From assembly GCF_014645815.1 (NCBI RefSeq), contig NZ_BMML01000009.1, positions 56,742-120,741 of the forward strand: DNA of 64,000 bases, written 5' to 3'. Made by a program: the position numbers and the translations under genes. The notes beneath the pieces are model-generated. The model ran no database searches, was not told the origin of the DNA, and saw only the letters and a list, made by a program, of their open reading frames with translations. This stretch comes from Streptomyces fuscichromogenes (GTDB lineage: Bacteria; Actinomycetota; Actinomycetes; Streptomycetales; Streptomycetaceae). The stretch's first letter is position 1. The number at the start of each line of letters is the position of its first letter. Positions 1-8,523 of this stretch are shown piece by piece.

Positions 1-18
1 GCACCCGAAGGAGCGACC

Positions 19-1185
19 GTGCCCCTCCAAATCGAAACCGACGAACACAAGGCACTCCGCGCAGCGGTAGCCGCCCTCGGCGCGAAGTACGGCCGCGACT
101 ACATCACCCGGACCGTAGCCGAGGGCCGCCACCCCACCGAGCTCTGGAACGAGGCCGGAAAACTCGGCTACCTCGGCGTCAACCTCCCGGAGGAGTACGG
201 CGGCGGAGGCGGCGGCATCGCCGAACTCTCCATCGTCCTGGAAGAACTCGGCACCGCGGGCTCCCCGCTCCTCATGCTGGTGGTCTCACCCGCGATCTGC
301 GGCACCGTGATCGCCCGCTTCGGCACCGAGGAACAGAAGCGGGCCTGGCTCCCCGGCCTCTCCGACGGCACCCGCCTCATGGCCTTCGGCATCACCGAAC
401 CCGACGCGGGCTCCAACTCCCACCGCATCACCACCACCGCCCGCCGCGACCCGGACACCGGCGACTGGCTGCTCACCGGCCGCAAGGTGTTCATCTCCGG
501 CGTCGACATGGCCGACGCCGTCCTGATCGTCGGCCGTACCGAAGACGCCCGCACCGGCAGCCTCAAGCCCTGCCTGTTCATCGTCCCGACGGACGCCGAG
601 GGCTTCCGGAAACGCCCCATCGACATGGAACTGAGCGCCGCCGAGAAGCAGTTCGAGCTGACCCTCGACGACGTACGGCTGCCCGCCGACGCACTCGTCG
701 GCGACGAGGACGCCGGCCTGCTGCAGCTGTTCGCCGGCCTCAACCCCGAGCGGATCATGACGGCCGCGTTCGCCATCGGCATGGGCCGCTACGCGCTCGC
801 CAAGGCGATCGAGTACGCGCGCGAACGCACCGTCTGGAAGGCCCCCATCGGCGCCCACCAGGCCATCGCGCACCCTCTCGCCCAGGCGCACATCGACCTC
901 GAACTCGCCCGCCTGATGATGCAGAAGGCCGCCCACCTGTACGACGCCGGCGACGACATCGGCGCGGGCGAGGCGGCCAACATGGCCAAGTACGCGGCAG
1001 GGGAGGCCTGCGTGAAGGCGGTCGACCAGGCCGTGCACACCCTCGGCGGCAACGGACTCACCCGGGAATTCGGGCTCGCCTCGTTGATAACGGCCGCGCG
1101 CGTGGCTCGTATTGCTCCGGTGAGCAGGGAGATGATTCTCAACTACGTCTCCCACCAGACCCTCGGCCTGCCCAAGTCGTACTGA
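19..1185 (+). CDS. Acyl-CoA dehydrogenase
   Basis: This 388-residue flavoenzyme should introduce the alpha,beta double bond into an acyl-CoA and pass electrons to ETF. The GTG start follows a GAAGGAG ribosome site at 7-13. The acyl-CoA dehydrogenase fold is visible as an N-terminal helical domain with YGGGGGG, the beta-domain motif GITEPDAGSNS near residue 123, and the C-terminal helical bundle with GGNGLTREFG near residue 342. The length is normal for the family. It is the first gene of a run with a CoA ligase, an enoyl-CoA hydratase and a TetR regulator, so it probably works on the thioester made by the ligase. Substrate cannot be told from sequence. Only 18 bases lie upstream in the window, so earlier operon members may exist. 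Confidence 0.93.
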   Translation: MPLQIETDEHKALRAAVAALGAKYGRDYITRTVAEGRHPTELWNEAGKLGYLGVNLPEEYGGGGGGIAELSIVLEELGTAGSPLLMLVVSPAICGTVIARFGTEEQKRAWLPGLSDGTRLMAFGITEPDAGSNSHRITTTARRDPDTGDWLLTGRKVFISGVDMADAVLIVGRTEDARTGSLKPCLFIVPTDAEGFRKRPIDMELSAAEKQFELTLDDVRLPADALVGDEDAGLLQLFAGLNPERIMTAAFAIGMGRYALAKAIEYARERTVWKAPIGAHQAIAHPLAQAHIDLELARLMMQKAAHLYDAGDDIGAGEAANMAKYAAGEACVKAVDQAVHTLGGNGLTREFGLASLITAARVARIAPVSREMILNYVSHQTLGLPKSY

Positions 1186-1232
1186 GATCCCCCTCAGGCC
1201 GCACCGAGGCCCAAGGCCGGCTTGGAGGAACC

Positions 1233-2828
1233 GTGTTCCGCAGCGAGTACGCAGACGTTCCGCCCGTAGAACTCCCCATCCACGAGGCCGTGCTGGGCCG
1301 GGCCGCCGAGTTCGGCGACGCGCCCGCCCTGATCGACGGCACCGACGGCACCACCCTCACCTACGCACAACTGGACCGGTTCCACCGGCGGATCGCGGCC
1401 GCCCTCGCCGACGCGGGCGTGCGCAAGGGCGACGTCCTCGCCCTGCACAGCCCGAACACGGTCGCCTTCCCGACGGCGTTCTACGCGGCCACGCGCGCGG
1501 GCGCCGCCGTCACCACCGTGCACCCGCTCGCCACGCCCGAGGAGTTCGCCAAACAGCTGGGGGACTCCGCCGCCCGCTGGATCGTCACCGTCTCACCGCT
1601 GCTGGAGACCGCCCGCCGGGCCGCCGAACTCGCCGGCGGCATAGCGGAGATATTCGTCTGCGACAGCGCACCCGGACACCGGTCCCTGCTCGACATGCTG
1701 ACCGGCGAAGCCCCCGAGCCCGAGGTCGACATCGACCCCGTCGAGGACGTCGCCGCACTGCCGTACTCCTCCGGCACCACCGGCGTCCCCAAAGGCGTGA
1801 TGCTCACCCACCGGCAGATCGCCACCAACCTCGCCCAGCTCGAACCCGCCGTCCCGGCCGGCCCCGGCGACCGCATCCTCGCCGTCCTCCCCCTCTTTCA
1901 CATCTACGGCCTCACCGCGCTCATGAACGCGCCGCTGCGCAACGGCGCCACCGTCGTCGTCCTGCCCCGCTTCGACCTGCAGACCTTCCTCGCGGCGATC
2001 CAGAACCACCGCATCACCGGCCTGTACGTCGCCCCGCCGATCGTCCTCGCCCTCGCCAAGCACCCCACCGTCGCCGACTACGACCTGTCCTCCCTGAAGT
2101 ACGTCATGAGCGCCGCCGCCCCCCTGGACGCCCGCCTCGCCGCCGCCTGCTCGCAGCGCCTCGGTCTGCCGCCGGTCGCGCAGGCCTACGGCATGACGGA
2201 ACTCTCGCCCGGCACCCACGTCGTCCCGCTCGACGCCCTGCACCAGGCACCGCCCGGCACCGTCGGCAAGCTCATCGCAGGCACCGAGATGCGGATCGTC
2301 TCCCTCGACGACCCGCACAAGGACATCGGCACCGGCGGACCCGGCGAGATCCTCATCCGCGGCCCCCAGGTCATGAAGGGCTACCTCGGCCGCCCCGACG
2401 CCACCGCCGACATGATCGACACCGACGGCTGGCTGCACACCGGGGACGTCGGCCACGTCGACGCGGACGGCTGGCTGTACGTCGTCGACCGGGTCAAGGA
2501 ACTCATCAAGTACAAGGGCTTCCAGGTGGCCCCCGCCGAACTGGAGGCCCTCCTGCTCACCCACCCGGGCATCGCCGACGCCGCCGTCGTCGGCGCGTAC
2601 AACGAGGACGGCAACGAGATCCCGCACGCCTTCGTCGTCCGCCAGCCCACCGCCGACGGCCTCACCGAGAACGAGACCATGCTGTACGTCGCCGAACGCG
2701 TCGCGCCCTACAAGCGCGTCCGCAAGGTCACCTTCATCACCGGCGTGCCCCGTGCGGCCTCCGGGAAGATACTCCGCCGCGAACTGCGCACCCTGGCGAA
2801 GACCGCGGAACCCGAGGAGGGCCCATGA
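1233..2828 (+). CDS. AMP-forming acyl/aryl-CoA ligase (4-coumarate/cinnamate-CoA ligase family)
   Basis: A 531-residue ANL-family ligase that activates a carboxylic acid with ATP and then transfers it to CoA. The start is GTG, with GGAGG about 5 bases upstream. The phosphate-binding loop YSSGTTGVPKG lies near residues 177-187, the A5 motif YGMTELSPG near 318, the hinge-region motif GWLHTGDVG near 398, and the catalytic lysine in ASGKILRREL near 511. From memory it resembles the Streptomyces coelicolor cinnamate:CoA ligase (SCO4383), which fits its neighbourhood. An aryl or enoyl carboxylate is therefore plausible but not proven. Its stop overlaps the start of the enoyl-CoA hydratase gene (ATGA), indicating translational coupling. 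Confidence 0.9.
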   Translation: MFRSEYADVPPVELPIHEAVLGRAAEFGDAPALIDGTDGTTLTYAQLDRFHRRIAAALADAGVRKGDVLALHSPNTVAFPTAFYAATRAGAAVTTVHPLATPEEFAKQLGDSAARWIVTVSPLLETARRAAELAGGIAEIFVCDSAPGHRSLLDMLTGEAPEPEVDIDPVEDVAALPYSSGTTGVPKGVMLTHRQIATNLAQLEPAVPAGPGDRILAVLPLFHIYGLTALMNAPLRNGATVVVLPRFDLQTFLAAIQNHRITGLYVAPPIVLALAKHPTVADYDLSSLKYVMSAAAPLDARLAAACSQRLGLPPVAQAYGMTELSPGTHVVPLDALHQAPPGTVGKLIAGTEMRIVSLDDPHKDIGTGGPGEILIRGPQVMKGYLGRPDATADMIDTDGWLHTGDVGHVDADGWLYVVDRVKELIKYKGFQVAPAELEALLLTHPGIADAAVVGAYNEDGNEIPHAFVVRQPTADGLTENETMLYVAERVAPYKRVRKVTFITGVPRAASGKILRRELRTLAKTAEPEEGP

Positions 2829-3559
2829 CGTCGATCGGACAGACCCGCGCGCGTGCCGTCGCCACCCTCAGCCTCGACGCCACCGCCACCCGCAACGCCC
2901 TGTCCGCCGCCCTCGTCGCCGAGCTCGCCGAGGCCCTCGCCGACTGCGCCGAGGACCCCGACGTGCGCGCCGTCGTCCTCACCCACACCGGCAGCACCTT
3001 CTGCGCCGGCGCCGACCTGCGCGACCCGCCCCACCCCGACGCCCTGGTCGGCCTCCTCCGCCGGATCGTCGAACTGCCCAAGCCGGTCGTCGCCCGCGTC
3101 ACCGGCCACGTCCGCGCGGGCGGCCTCGGCCTCCTCGCCGCCTGCGACATCGCCGCCGCGTCCACCGAGGCCACCTTCGCCTTCACCGAGGTGCGGATCG
3201 GCGTGGCCCCCGCGGTGATCTCCCTCCCCCTCCTCCCGCGCACCGACCCCCGCACCCTCGCCCGCTACTACCTCACCGGCGAACGCTTCGGCCCGCCCGA
3301 GGCCGTGCGCCTGGGCCTCCTCACCACCACCGCCGAAGACGTCGACACCGCCCTCGAACCCATCCTCGACGGCCTCCGCCGCTCCGCCCCCCAGGCCCTG
3401 ACCGAGACGAAACAGCTGCTCACGGCTAGGGTGCTGGAGACATTCGACCGGGACGCGGCCACCCTCACCGCACTCTCGGCCCGGCTGTTCTCCTCCGACC
3501 AGGCCCGCGAGGGGATGACAGCCTTCCTCGAACGACGGGACGCGGCGTGGGTGGTGTGA
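2825..3559 (+). CDS. Enoyl-CoA hydratase/isomerase
   Basis: A 244-residue crotonase-fold enzyme expected to hydrate the enoyl-CoA produced by the upstream dehydrogenase. The two oxyanion-hole segments are visible: GSTFCAGADLR near residues 55-65 and RAGGLGLLAACD near 97-108. The first catalytic Glu of classical hydratases would fall just after the second segment, where I see CDIAAASTEATF, so the exact reaction (hydratase, isomerase or hydrolase) is not fixed. It starts inside the stop of the CoA ligase gene and its own stop overlaps the preferred TetR start by GTGA, so four genes form one operon. Confidence 0.9.
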   Translation: MTSIGQTRARAVATLSLDATATRNALSAALVAELAEALADCAEDPDVRAVVLTHTGSTFCAGADLRDPPHPDALVGLLRRIVELPKPVVARVTGHVRAGGLGLLAACDIAAASTEATFAFTEVRIGVAPAVISLPLLPRTDPRTLARYYLTGERFGPPEAVRLGLLTTTAEDVDTALEPILDGLRRSAPQALTETKQLLTARVLETFDRDAATLTALSARLFSSDQAREGMTAFLERRDAAWVV

Positions 3560-4149
3560 ACACGGCGGAACGGGCGCCGAAGCAGGACCGCAGCAGAGCC
3601 ACCCGGCAGCGCCTCCTGGAGGCCGCCGTGGCCTGCCTCGCCGAGCGCGGCTGGACGGGCTCCACGGTCACCGTCGTCGCCGAACGCGCCGGCGTCTCCC
3701 GGGGCGCCGCCCAGCACCACTTCCCCACCCGCGAGGACCTCTTCACGGCGGCCGTCGAATACGTCGCCGAGGAACGCTCCACGGCCCTGCGCGCCCTGTT
3801 CCCGCAGGGCGCCGCCGACGACGACCGCAGAGCCGTCGTCGCCGCCCTCGTCGACCTCTACACCGGCCCCCTCTTCCGAGCCGCCCTCCACCTCTGGGTG
3901 GCCGCCTCCAACGAGGACCAGCTCCGCCCCCAGGTCACCGAACTGGAGGCCCGGGTAGGCCGCGAGACCCACCGCATCGCCGTGGACCTCCTGGGCGCCG
4001 ACGAGACCCGCCCAGGCGCGAGGGAGACGGTCCAGGGGCTGTTGGACATGGCGCGGGGCCTGGGCCTGGCCAACCTCCTCACGGACGACCGGGCGCGGCG
4101 GGAACGGGTGGTGACCCAGTGGGCGGCACTGCTGGACGAGGCCCTGTGA
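3556..4149 (+). CDS. TetR-family transcriptional regulator of the acyl-CoA operon
   Basis: A 197-residue TetR regulator. The N-terminal helix-turn-helix is VAERAGVSRGAAQHHFPTRE near residues 35-54, with the HF element typical of the family's third and fourth helices. A second GTG at 3547 is in frame, but 3556 gives the usual GTGA overlap with the hydratase stop and is preferred. It is co-transcribed with the ligase, dehydrogenase and hydratase and most simply acts as their repressor with an acyl-CoA inducer; that role is inferred from position. The stop codon lies inside the first arm of a terminator hairpin. Confidence 0.88.
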   Translation: MNTAERAPKQDRSRATRQRLLEAAVACLAERGWTGSTVTVVAERAGVSRGAAQHHFPTREDLFTAAVEYVAEERSTALRALFPQGAADDDRRAVVAALVDLYTGPLFRAALHLWVAASNEDQLRPQVTELEARVGRETHRIAVDLLGADETRPGARETVQGLLDMARGLGLANLLTDDRARRERVVTQWAALLDEAL

Positions 4150-4177
4150 AAATCAGGGCGCGCAGCGCCTGATTTTC
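4148..4177. terminator. Bidirectional terminator hairpin
   Basis: Arms GAAAATCAGG (4148-4157) and CCTGATTTTC (4168-4177) are perfectly complementary around a GC-rich loop. An A-run at the left and a T-run at the right make it suitable in both directions between the convergent TetR and citrate synthase genes. The TetR stop codon sits in the first arm. Confidence 0.75.
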
Positions 4178-4203
4178 AGGGGCGCGGGGAACTGCGCGAG
4201 CAA
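4178..4203. repeat. Dispersed GGGGCGCGGGGAACTGCGCG element, copy 1
   Basis: This is one copy of a short GC-rich sequence that recurs at gene ends across the window (see copies near 9519, 11816, 14443, 21653, 34823 and 34925). Here it directly follows a terminator hairpin. Confidence 0.7.
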
Positions 4204-4245
4204 CCACACACAACCCGCACCCGCCCACACGCCGCCGCACCCCCT

Positions 4246-5346
4246 CTAGTGGGCGATATCCACAAACCCCTCGATGTCCTGAGGCTTCCGCACCCCCGGC
4301 CCCACATACTCCGCGGACGGCCGCACCAACCGCCCCGTCCGCTTCTGTTCGAGAATGTGCGCCGACCACCCCGCGGTGCGCGCACACGTGAACATCGACG
4401 TGAACATGTGCGCCGGCACCTCCGCGAAGTCCAGCATGATCGCGGCCCAGAACTCCACATTGGTGGCCAGCACACGATCCGGCCGACGGTTGTGGAGCTC
4501 CTCCAGCGCCGCCTTCTCCAACGCCTCCGCGATCTCGAACCGCGGCGCCCCCAGCTCCCGCGCCGTCCGCCGCAGCACCCGCGCCCGCGGATCCTCCGCC
4601 CGGTACACCCGGTGCCCGAACCCCATCAGCCGCTCACCCCGGTCCAGCGCCCGCCTGACGTACCCCACCGCGTCCCCGGTCCGCTCGATCTCCTCGATCA
4701 TCCCGAGCACCCGCGACGGCGCACCCCCGTGCAGCGGCCCCGACATGGCCCCCACCGCGCCCGACAGCGCGGCGGCGACATCCGCACCGGTCGACGCGAT
4801 GACCCGAGCGGTGAAGGTGGACGCGTTCATGCCGTGCTCGGCGGCCGAGGTCCAGTAGGCGTCCACGGCGGCCACATGCCTGGGATCCGGCTCACCCCGC
4901 CACCGGATCATGAACCTCTCCACCACCGAGTGCGCCTTGTCGATCTCGCGCTGCGGCACCATCGCCAGCCCCTGCCCGCGCGCGGACTGGGCGACGTACG
5001 ACAGCGCCATGACCGCGGCCCGCGCCAGATCCTCCCGGGCCTGGGCCGCGTCGATGTCGAGGAGCGGCTTCAACCCCCACACCGGCGCCAGCATCGCGAG
5101 CGCCGACTGCACATCCACCCGGATGTCACCCGAATGGACGGGGATCGGGAACGGCTCGGCCGGCGGCAGCCCCGGGTTGAAGGCCCCGTCGACGAGCAGT
5201 CCCCACACGTTCCCGAACGAGACGTGCCCGACCAGATCCTCGATGTCGACGCCCCGGTACCGCAGGGCGCCGCCCTCCTTGTCCGGTTCGGCGATCTCCG
5301 TCTCGAACGCGACGACTCCTTCGAGCCCGGGTACGAAGTCGGACAT
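4246..5346 (-). CDS. citA: Citrate synthase, second (short) type
   Basis: A 366-residue citrate synthase that condenses oxaloacetate and acetyl-CoA. The catalytic histidines lie in GPLHGGAPSR near residue 202 and GFGHRVYRAEDPR near 241, with the aspartate in MLDFAEVP near 305. The open frame extends upstream to 5424, but the ATG at 5346 (MSDFVPGLEG) has GAGGAG eight bases upstream and gives the family length, so it is chosen. It is shorter than the main 430-residue citrate synthase and matches what Streptomyces annotations call citrate synthase 2. It could also accept propionyl-CoA (methylcitrate synthase), which sequence alone does not exclude. It is divergent from pdxH over about 127 bases. 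Confidence 0.92.
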   Translation of the reverse strand: MSDFVPGLEGVVAFETEIAEPDKEGGALRYRGVDIEDLVGHVSFGNVWGLLVDGAFNPGLPPAEPFPIPVHSGDIRVDVQSALAMLAPVWGLKPLLDIDAAQAREDLARAAVMALSYVAQSARGQGLAMVPQREIDKAHSVVERFMIRWRGEPDPRHVAAVDAYWTSAAEHGMNASTFTARVIASTGADVAAALSGAVGAMSGPLHGGAPSRVLGMIEEIERTGDAVGYVRRALDRGERLMGFGHRVYRAEDPRARVLRRTARELGAPRFEIAEALEKAALEELHNRRPDRVLATNVEFWAAIMLDFAEVPAHMFTSMFTCARTAGWSAHILEQKRTGRLVRPSAEYVGPGVRKPQDIEGFVDIAH

Positions 5347-5473
5347 GGGGCGGCTCCTCGTGGGTGTGGGCGGAGGCAACTGCACCATAACCCCGAGTGC
5401 CAAAGATGGGGAGCCCAGCGGCACTCAGTGCCACTCTCCGATGCCGCACAGAGCGATACGGCAAGATGACCGC

Positions 5474-6166
5474 GTGACCGACCGCGACGCCGCCGCCTCC
5501 GACGAACCCGTCCTCGACCCCGCCGCGATGCGCGAGCACTACCGGGCCGAGGGCTTCGACGAGCACGACCTGGCCGCACACCCCATGGACCAGTTCACCC
5601 GCTGGTTCGAGGAGGCGGCGCGGGCGGCCGCCGACGGCATGATCTACGAACCCAACGCGATGGTCGTCTCCACCGCCGACGCCGAGGGCCGCCCCAGCTC
5701 ACGCACGGTCCTCATGAAGCAGTACGACACCCAGGGCTTCGTCTTCTACACCAACTACGACTCCCGCAAGGCCCAGGACCTCGCCGTGAACCCCTATGTC
5801 TCGGTGCTCTTCCCCTGGCATCCCATCGGCCGCCAGGTCGTCGTCACCGGCACCGCCCGCCGTACCGGCCGCGACGAGACCGCCGCCTACTTCCGCACCC
5901 GCCCGCACGGCTCCCAGCTGGGCGCCTGGGCCAGCACCCAGTCCACGGTCATCTACTCCCGCGCCGAACTCGACGCCTCCTACGCGGAGCTCAGCGCCCG
6001 CTACCCCGAGGGCGAACAGGTCCCGGTCCCTCCGCACTGGGGCGGCTTCCGTATCGCCCCCCAGGCCGTCGAGTTCTGGCAGGGCCGCCAGAACCGCCTG
6101 CACGACCGCCTCCGCTACGTGGCCGACCCCGCCGGCACCTGGCACGTGGAACGCCTCAGCCCCTGA
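5474..6166 (+). CDS. pdxH: Pyridoxamine 5'-phosphate oxidase
   Basis: A 230-residue FMN enzyme that oxidises PNP and PMP to pyridoxal phosphate, the last step of B6 salvage. The family landmarks are all present: SSRTVLMKQYD near residue 75 (FMN contacts), the segment FYTNYDSRKAQDL, and the C-terminal PLP-binding part with FWQGRQNRLHDRL. A longer open frame continues upstream through the citA promoter, but translation should start at GTG 5474 (VTDRDAAAS), which fits the family length. A second PNPO-family gene near 53.5 kb is broken by a frameshift, so this copy is the functional one. Confidence 0.94.
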   Translation: MTDRDAAASDEPVLDPAAMREHYRAEGFDEHDLAAHPMDQFTRWFEEAARAAADGMIYEPNAMVVSTADAEGRPSSRTVLMKQYDTQGFVFYTNYDSRKAQDLAVNPYVSVLFPWHPIGRQVVVTGTARRTGRDETAAYFRTRPHGSQLGAWASTQSTVIYSRAELDASYAELSARYPEGEQVPVPPHWGGFRIAPQAVEFWQGRQNRLHDRLRYVADPAGTWHVERLSP

Positions 6167-6498
6167 GCCGTACCGGGGCCCGCAGACGCAGACGACCCGC
6201 GAGCTCGGGTCCCTCCGTCTGACGACGAAGAAGCCGGCCGGACGTACCGGCGAGCTCGCGGGTCGGGTGACTGCCTGGGATTGGGCCGGCTGCACGTGTC
6301 TGTCACGTGCCGGTCCGGCACCGCACTCGGTGTGGTGACGGGCCGCTAGCCCGCAGCCACCTCACGCGTCCGGTTGTCATACATCTGCCGAACCACCTCC
6401 CTTCTCGTGTACCTCACACCCTACGAAGCCGACCGGAAGCGCTCAAGGGATTTATTCGGAGGTGACGTGCCACGACGCCACCCCCTAGCGTCCAGGCC
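6167..6498. other. Intergenic stretch with a long inverted repeat
   Basis: No gene is supported here. The stretch holds a strong inverted repeat just after pdxH (listed separately), then a moderately AT-richer segment (around 6380-6460) that probably carries the promoter of the GNAT gene. Confidence 0.6.
6194..6264. terminator. 14-bp perfect inverted repeat after pdxH
   Basis: Arms GACCCGCGAGCTCG (6194-6207) and CGAGCTCGCGGGTC (6251-6264) are exact complements separated by 43 bases. It lies 28 bases after the pdxH stop. No T-run follows, so it could be a terminator-like structure or an RNA 3'-end stabiliser. Confidence 0.55.
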
Positions 6499-6948
6499 AT
6501 GACAGAGCGACGCGTGAGCGGGTTCCGGGTCCGGCTCGTGGACGGGGACGAGGCGTTGGAGGAGTGGCGGTATGTGCACAACGTCGTCGTGCCGCCTGCT
6601 GCGATGTCGGCGGCCGAGGCGGGGGAGCGGCTGGCGCGGGGGTACCGGCTGGAGAACGCGTACGACGGGGATGTGCTCGTGGGGTGCTCGACCGTGCGGC
6701 CCGTGGTGGACGGGGTGGGGACGGTGATCGTGCGGGTGCTGCCGGAGTTCCGGCGGCGGGGGTTCGGCACGGCCCTGTACGAGCACGTGATCGCGGGGGT
6801 GCGGGGGGCCGAGGCCGTCGAGACGTGTGTGCTCGGGGTCAACGAGGACGGGGTGCGGTTCGCCCGGCGGTGGGGGTTCGTCGAGGTGGAGCGGTATGTG
6901 CTCGACGGGGAGAGCGACGAGTGGGTGGATCTGCGGTGCGCGCTGTGA
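6499..6948 (+). CDS. GNAT-family N-acetyltransferase
   Basis: A 149-residue protein of the GCN5-related acetyltransferase fold. The acetyl-CoA pyrophosphate-binding motif appears as RRRGFGTAL near residue 84, followed by the expected helix and the closing segment with FARRWGFVEVERY. The first half is typical substrate-binding sequence and gives no clue to the acceptor. Codon choice in this gene is unusually rich in G-ending codons (GGG, GTG, CGG) compared with the C-ending preference of pdxH next door. It is monocistronic, with convincing spacing on both sides. Confidence 0.82.
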   Translation: MTERRVSGFRVRLVDGDEALEEWRYVHNVVVPPAAMSAAEAGERLARGYRLENAYDGDVLVGCSTVRPVVDGVGTVIVRVLPEFRRRGFGTALYEHVIAGVRGAEAVETCVLGVNEDGVRFARRWGFVEVERYVLDGESDEWVDLRCAL

Positions 6949-7076
6949 GCGGGAGGCTGGTGGCGGGTTGCAACGATTCCTTCAATCTTGCGGGAACACA
7001 GTGTGGGCTGCGTCACGTTCGAGTTGAATGAAGGGCAGCGAGTGAACCGACGCGCCGTGCGTGCGGACGCAGCCTG

Positions 7077-8519
7077 ATGGGGGTCCAGGTGAGTGCTTCC
7101 CGGCGTAGTGGGGCCACCGACGAACTGGGGCCCGACGAGCCCGAGCCGGAATCGGAGCGGGAGGCTCCGGAGGACTCGGGCGGTTCCGACCTGCTCGCGG
7201 CACTGCTCGACGGCATGGACGCGGCTCTGTGCGCGTTCGACGCGGACGGCTTCGTCACCCACTGGAACCGTGAGGCCGAGCGGATCCTGGGATGGACGGC
7301 GGCCGAGGCGGTGGGCCGGCACGGGTTCGCCGGCTGGGCGGTGCGCGAGGCGGACGCCGACGAGGTGGAGGGGCGGCTGCTGTCGGCCATGCATGCCCCG
7401 GGGCGGCAGGTGCACGAGTTCGCGCTGCTGACGAAGGACGGCGGGCGGGTCCTCGTACGGACGCAGTCGGCGGCCGTGCGCGGGCCGGACGGGAAGCCGG
7501 CGGGTGTGTACTGCGCGTTCAGCGAGGTGCACGCGCAGATCGATCTGGAGCGGTCCATCGCGCTCAGCGAGGCCTTGTTCGAGGACGCGGCCTGGGGTGT
7601 CGTCCTGGTGGACGCGGATCTGCGGCCCGCGGTCGTGAACGCGTACGCCGCGCGGGCGCTCGGCAGCGGGCGTACGTCGGCGCTCGGGCGGCCGCTGGGG
7701 GAGCTGCTCGCGCTGGGTGTGGAGGACCTGGAGAGCGCGCTCACGCATGTGCTGGCCGAGGGGGCGCCGCCCGCGCCGGCGGAGATGTGGGTGAGCGTAC
7801 GGTCGCCGGAGGGCGAGGAGCGGCGCTGCTGGCGGTCCGGGTTCCTGCGGCTTGCGTCGCCGCTCGCGGAGGAGCCGGTGCCGCTCGGGGTCGGCTGGCT
7901 GTTCCAGGACGTCACGGAGGCCAAGCACGCGGAGCAGGAGGCGGCGATGCTGCGCTTCCGGGCCAATCAGCTGCATCGTGCGGCGCGGGCGGCCGTCGAG
8001 TGCGAGGACCCGGCGGAGGCGGCCACCGTCCATCTGGACTTCGCGCTGGCCGGGTTCGCCGACCATGCGGTGATCGACCGGGTGGTGGGCGGTTCCCGGG
8101 CCGACGGGGAGGTGGGGCCGGTCCGGCTGGTGCGGATCGCGGCCACGCCGTCCGGGGCGCCGGGGCCGAGCATGCTGACGGGCGCGGCGGGGCTGCCGGT
8201 GCGTTACGAGGAGGGGCATCCGGCGTTGCAGTGCGTGGTGCGGGCCGGGAGTGTGCGGGCGGACGCCGGTTCGGTGCCGCTGGACCGGGCGCGGGCCTGG
8301 GCGCTGGACCGGCAGTGGCCCGGTGACGTGGTGCACGCGTTGTGCGCGGTGCTGCGCAGCCGGGGGCGGACGCTGGGCGTCGTGACGTTCCTGCGCGGGT
8401 CGGGCCGTAACCGCTTCGAGCGCGCGGACGCGACGTACGCCGAGGACGTGGCCGTACGCATCGCGACCGCGCTGGACCTCGCGCACCTCGTGAAGGACCG
8501 GCAGCAGGAGCGGTCGTAG
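7077..8519 (+). CDS. PAS-PAS-GAF-type sensory protein
   Basis: A 480-residue soluble sensor. A first PAS domain (about residues 40-155, starting LLDGMDAALCAFDADGFV) is followed by a second PAS segment (about 165-290, with VVLVDADLRPAVVNAYAARA and ending GWLFQDVTEAKHAEQ) and a GAF-like C-terminal region (about 300-470). Related Streptomyces proteins often end in a PP2C (SpoIIE) phosphatase; here the chain stops after the GAF-like part, so no catalytic output domain is visible. It may pass a signal by protein contact. ATG 7077 is used; GTG 7089 in the same frame is an alternative. The signal sensed is unknown. Confidence 0.8.
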   Translation: MGVQVSASRRSGATDELGPDEPEPESEREAPEDSGGSDLLAALLDGMDAALCAFDADGFVTHWNREAERILGWTAAEAVGRHGFAGWAVREADADEVEGRLLSAMHAPGRQVHEFALLTKDGGRVLVRTQSAAVRGPDGKPAGVYCAFSEVHAQIDLERSIALSEALFEDAAWGVVLVDADLRPAVVNAYAARALGSGRTSALGRPLGELLALGVEDLESALTHVLAEGAPPAPAEMWVSVRSPEGEERRCWRSGFLRLASPLAEEPVPLGVGWLFQDVTEAKHAEQEAAMLRFRANQLHRAARAAVECEDPAEAATVHLDFALAGFADHAVIDRVVGGSRADGEVGPVRLVRIAATPSGAPGPSMLTGAAGLPVRYEEGHPALQCVVRAGSVRADAGSVPLDRARAWALDRQWPGDVVHALCAVLRSRGRTLGVVTFLRGSGRNRFERADATYAEDVAVRIATALDLAHLVKDRQQERS

Positions 8520-8523
8520 CGGC

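Noticed and set aside
3556..4149. This TetR as the regulator of the 29-57 kb operators
   Set aside because: It sits in its own operon and no CTGACG...CGTCAG site is found near 1-4 kb; that operon's promoter lies outside the window, so the link cannot be supported.
6414..8486. 690-codon minus-strand open frame opposite the GNAT and PAS genes
   Set aside because: Composition is Arg/Pro/His-rich shadow sequence; the plus-strand genes show clear domains and codon bias.
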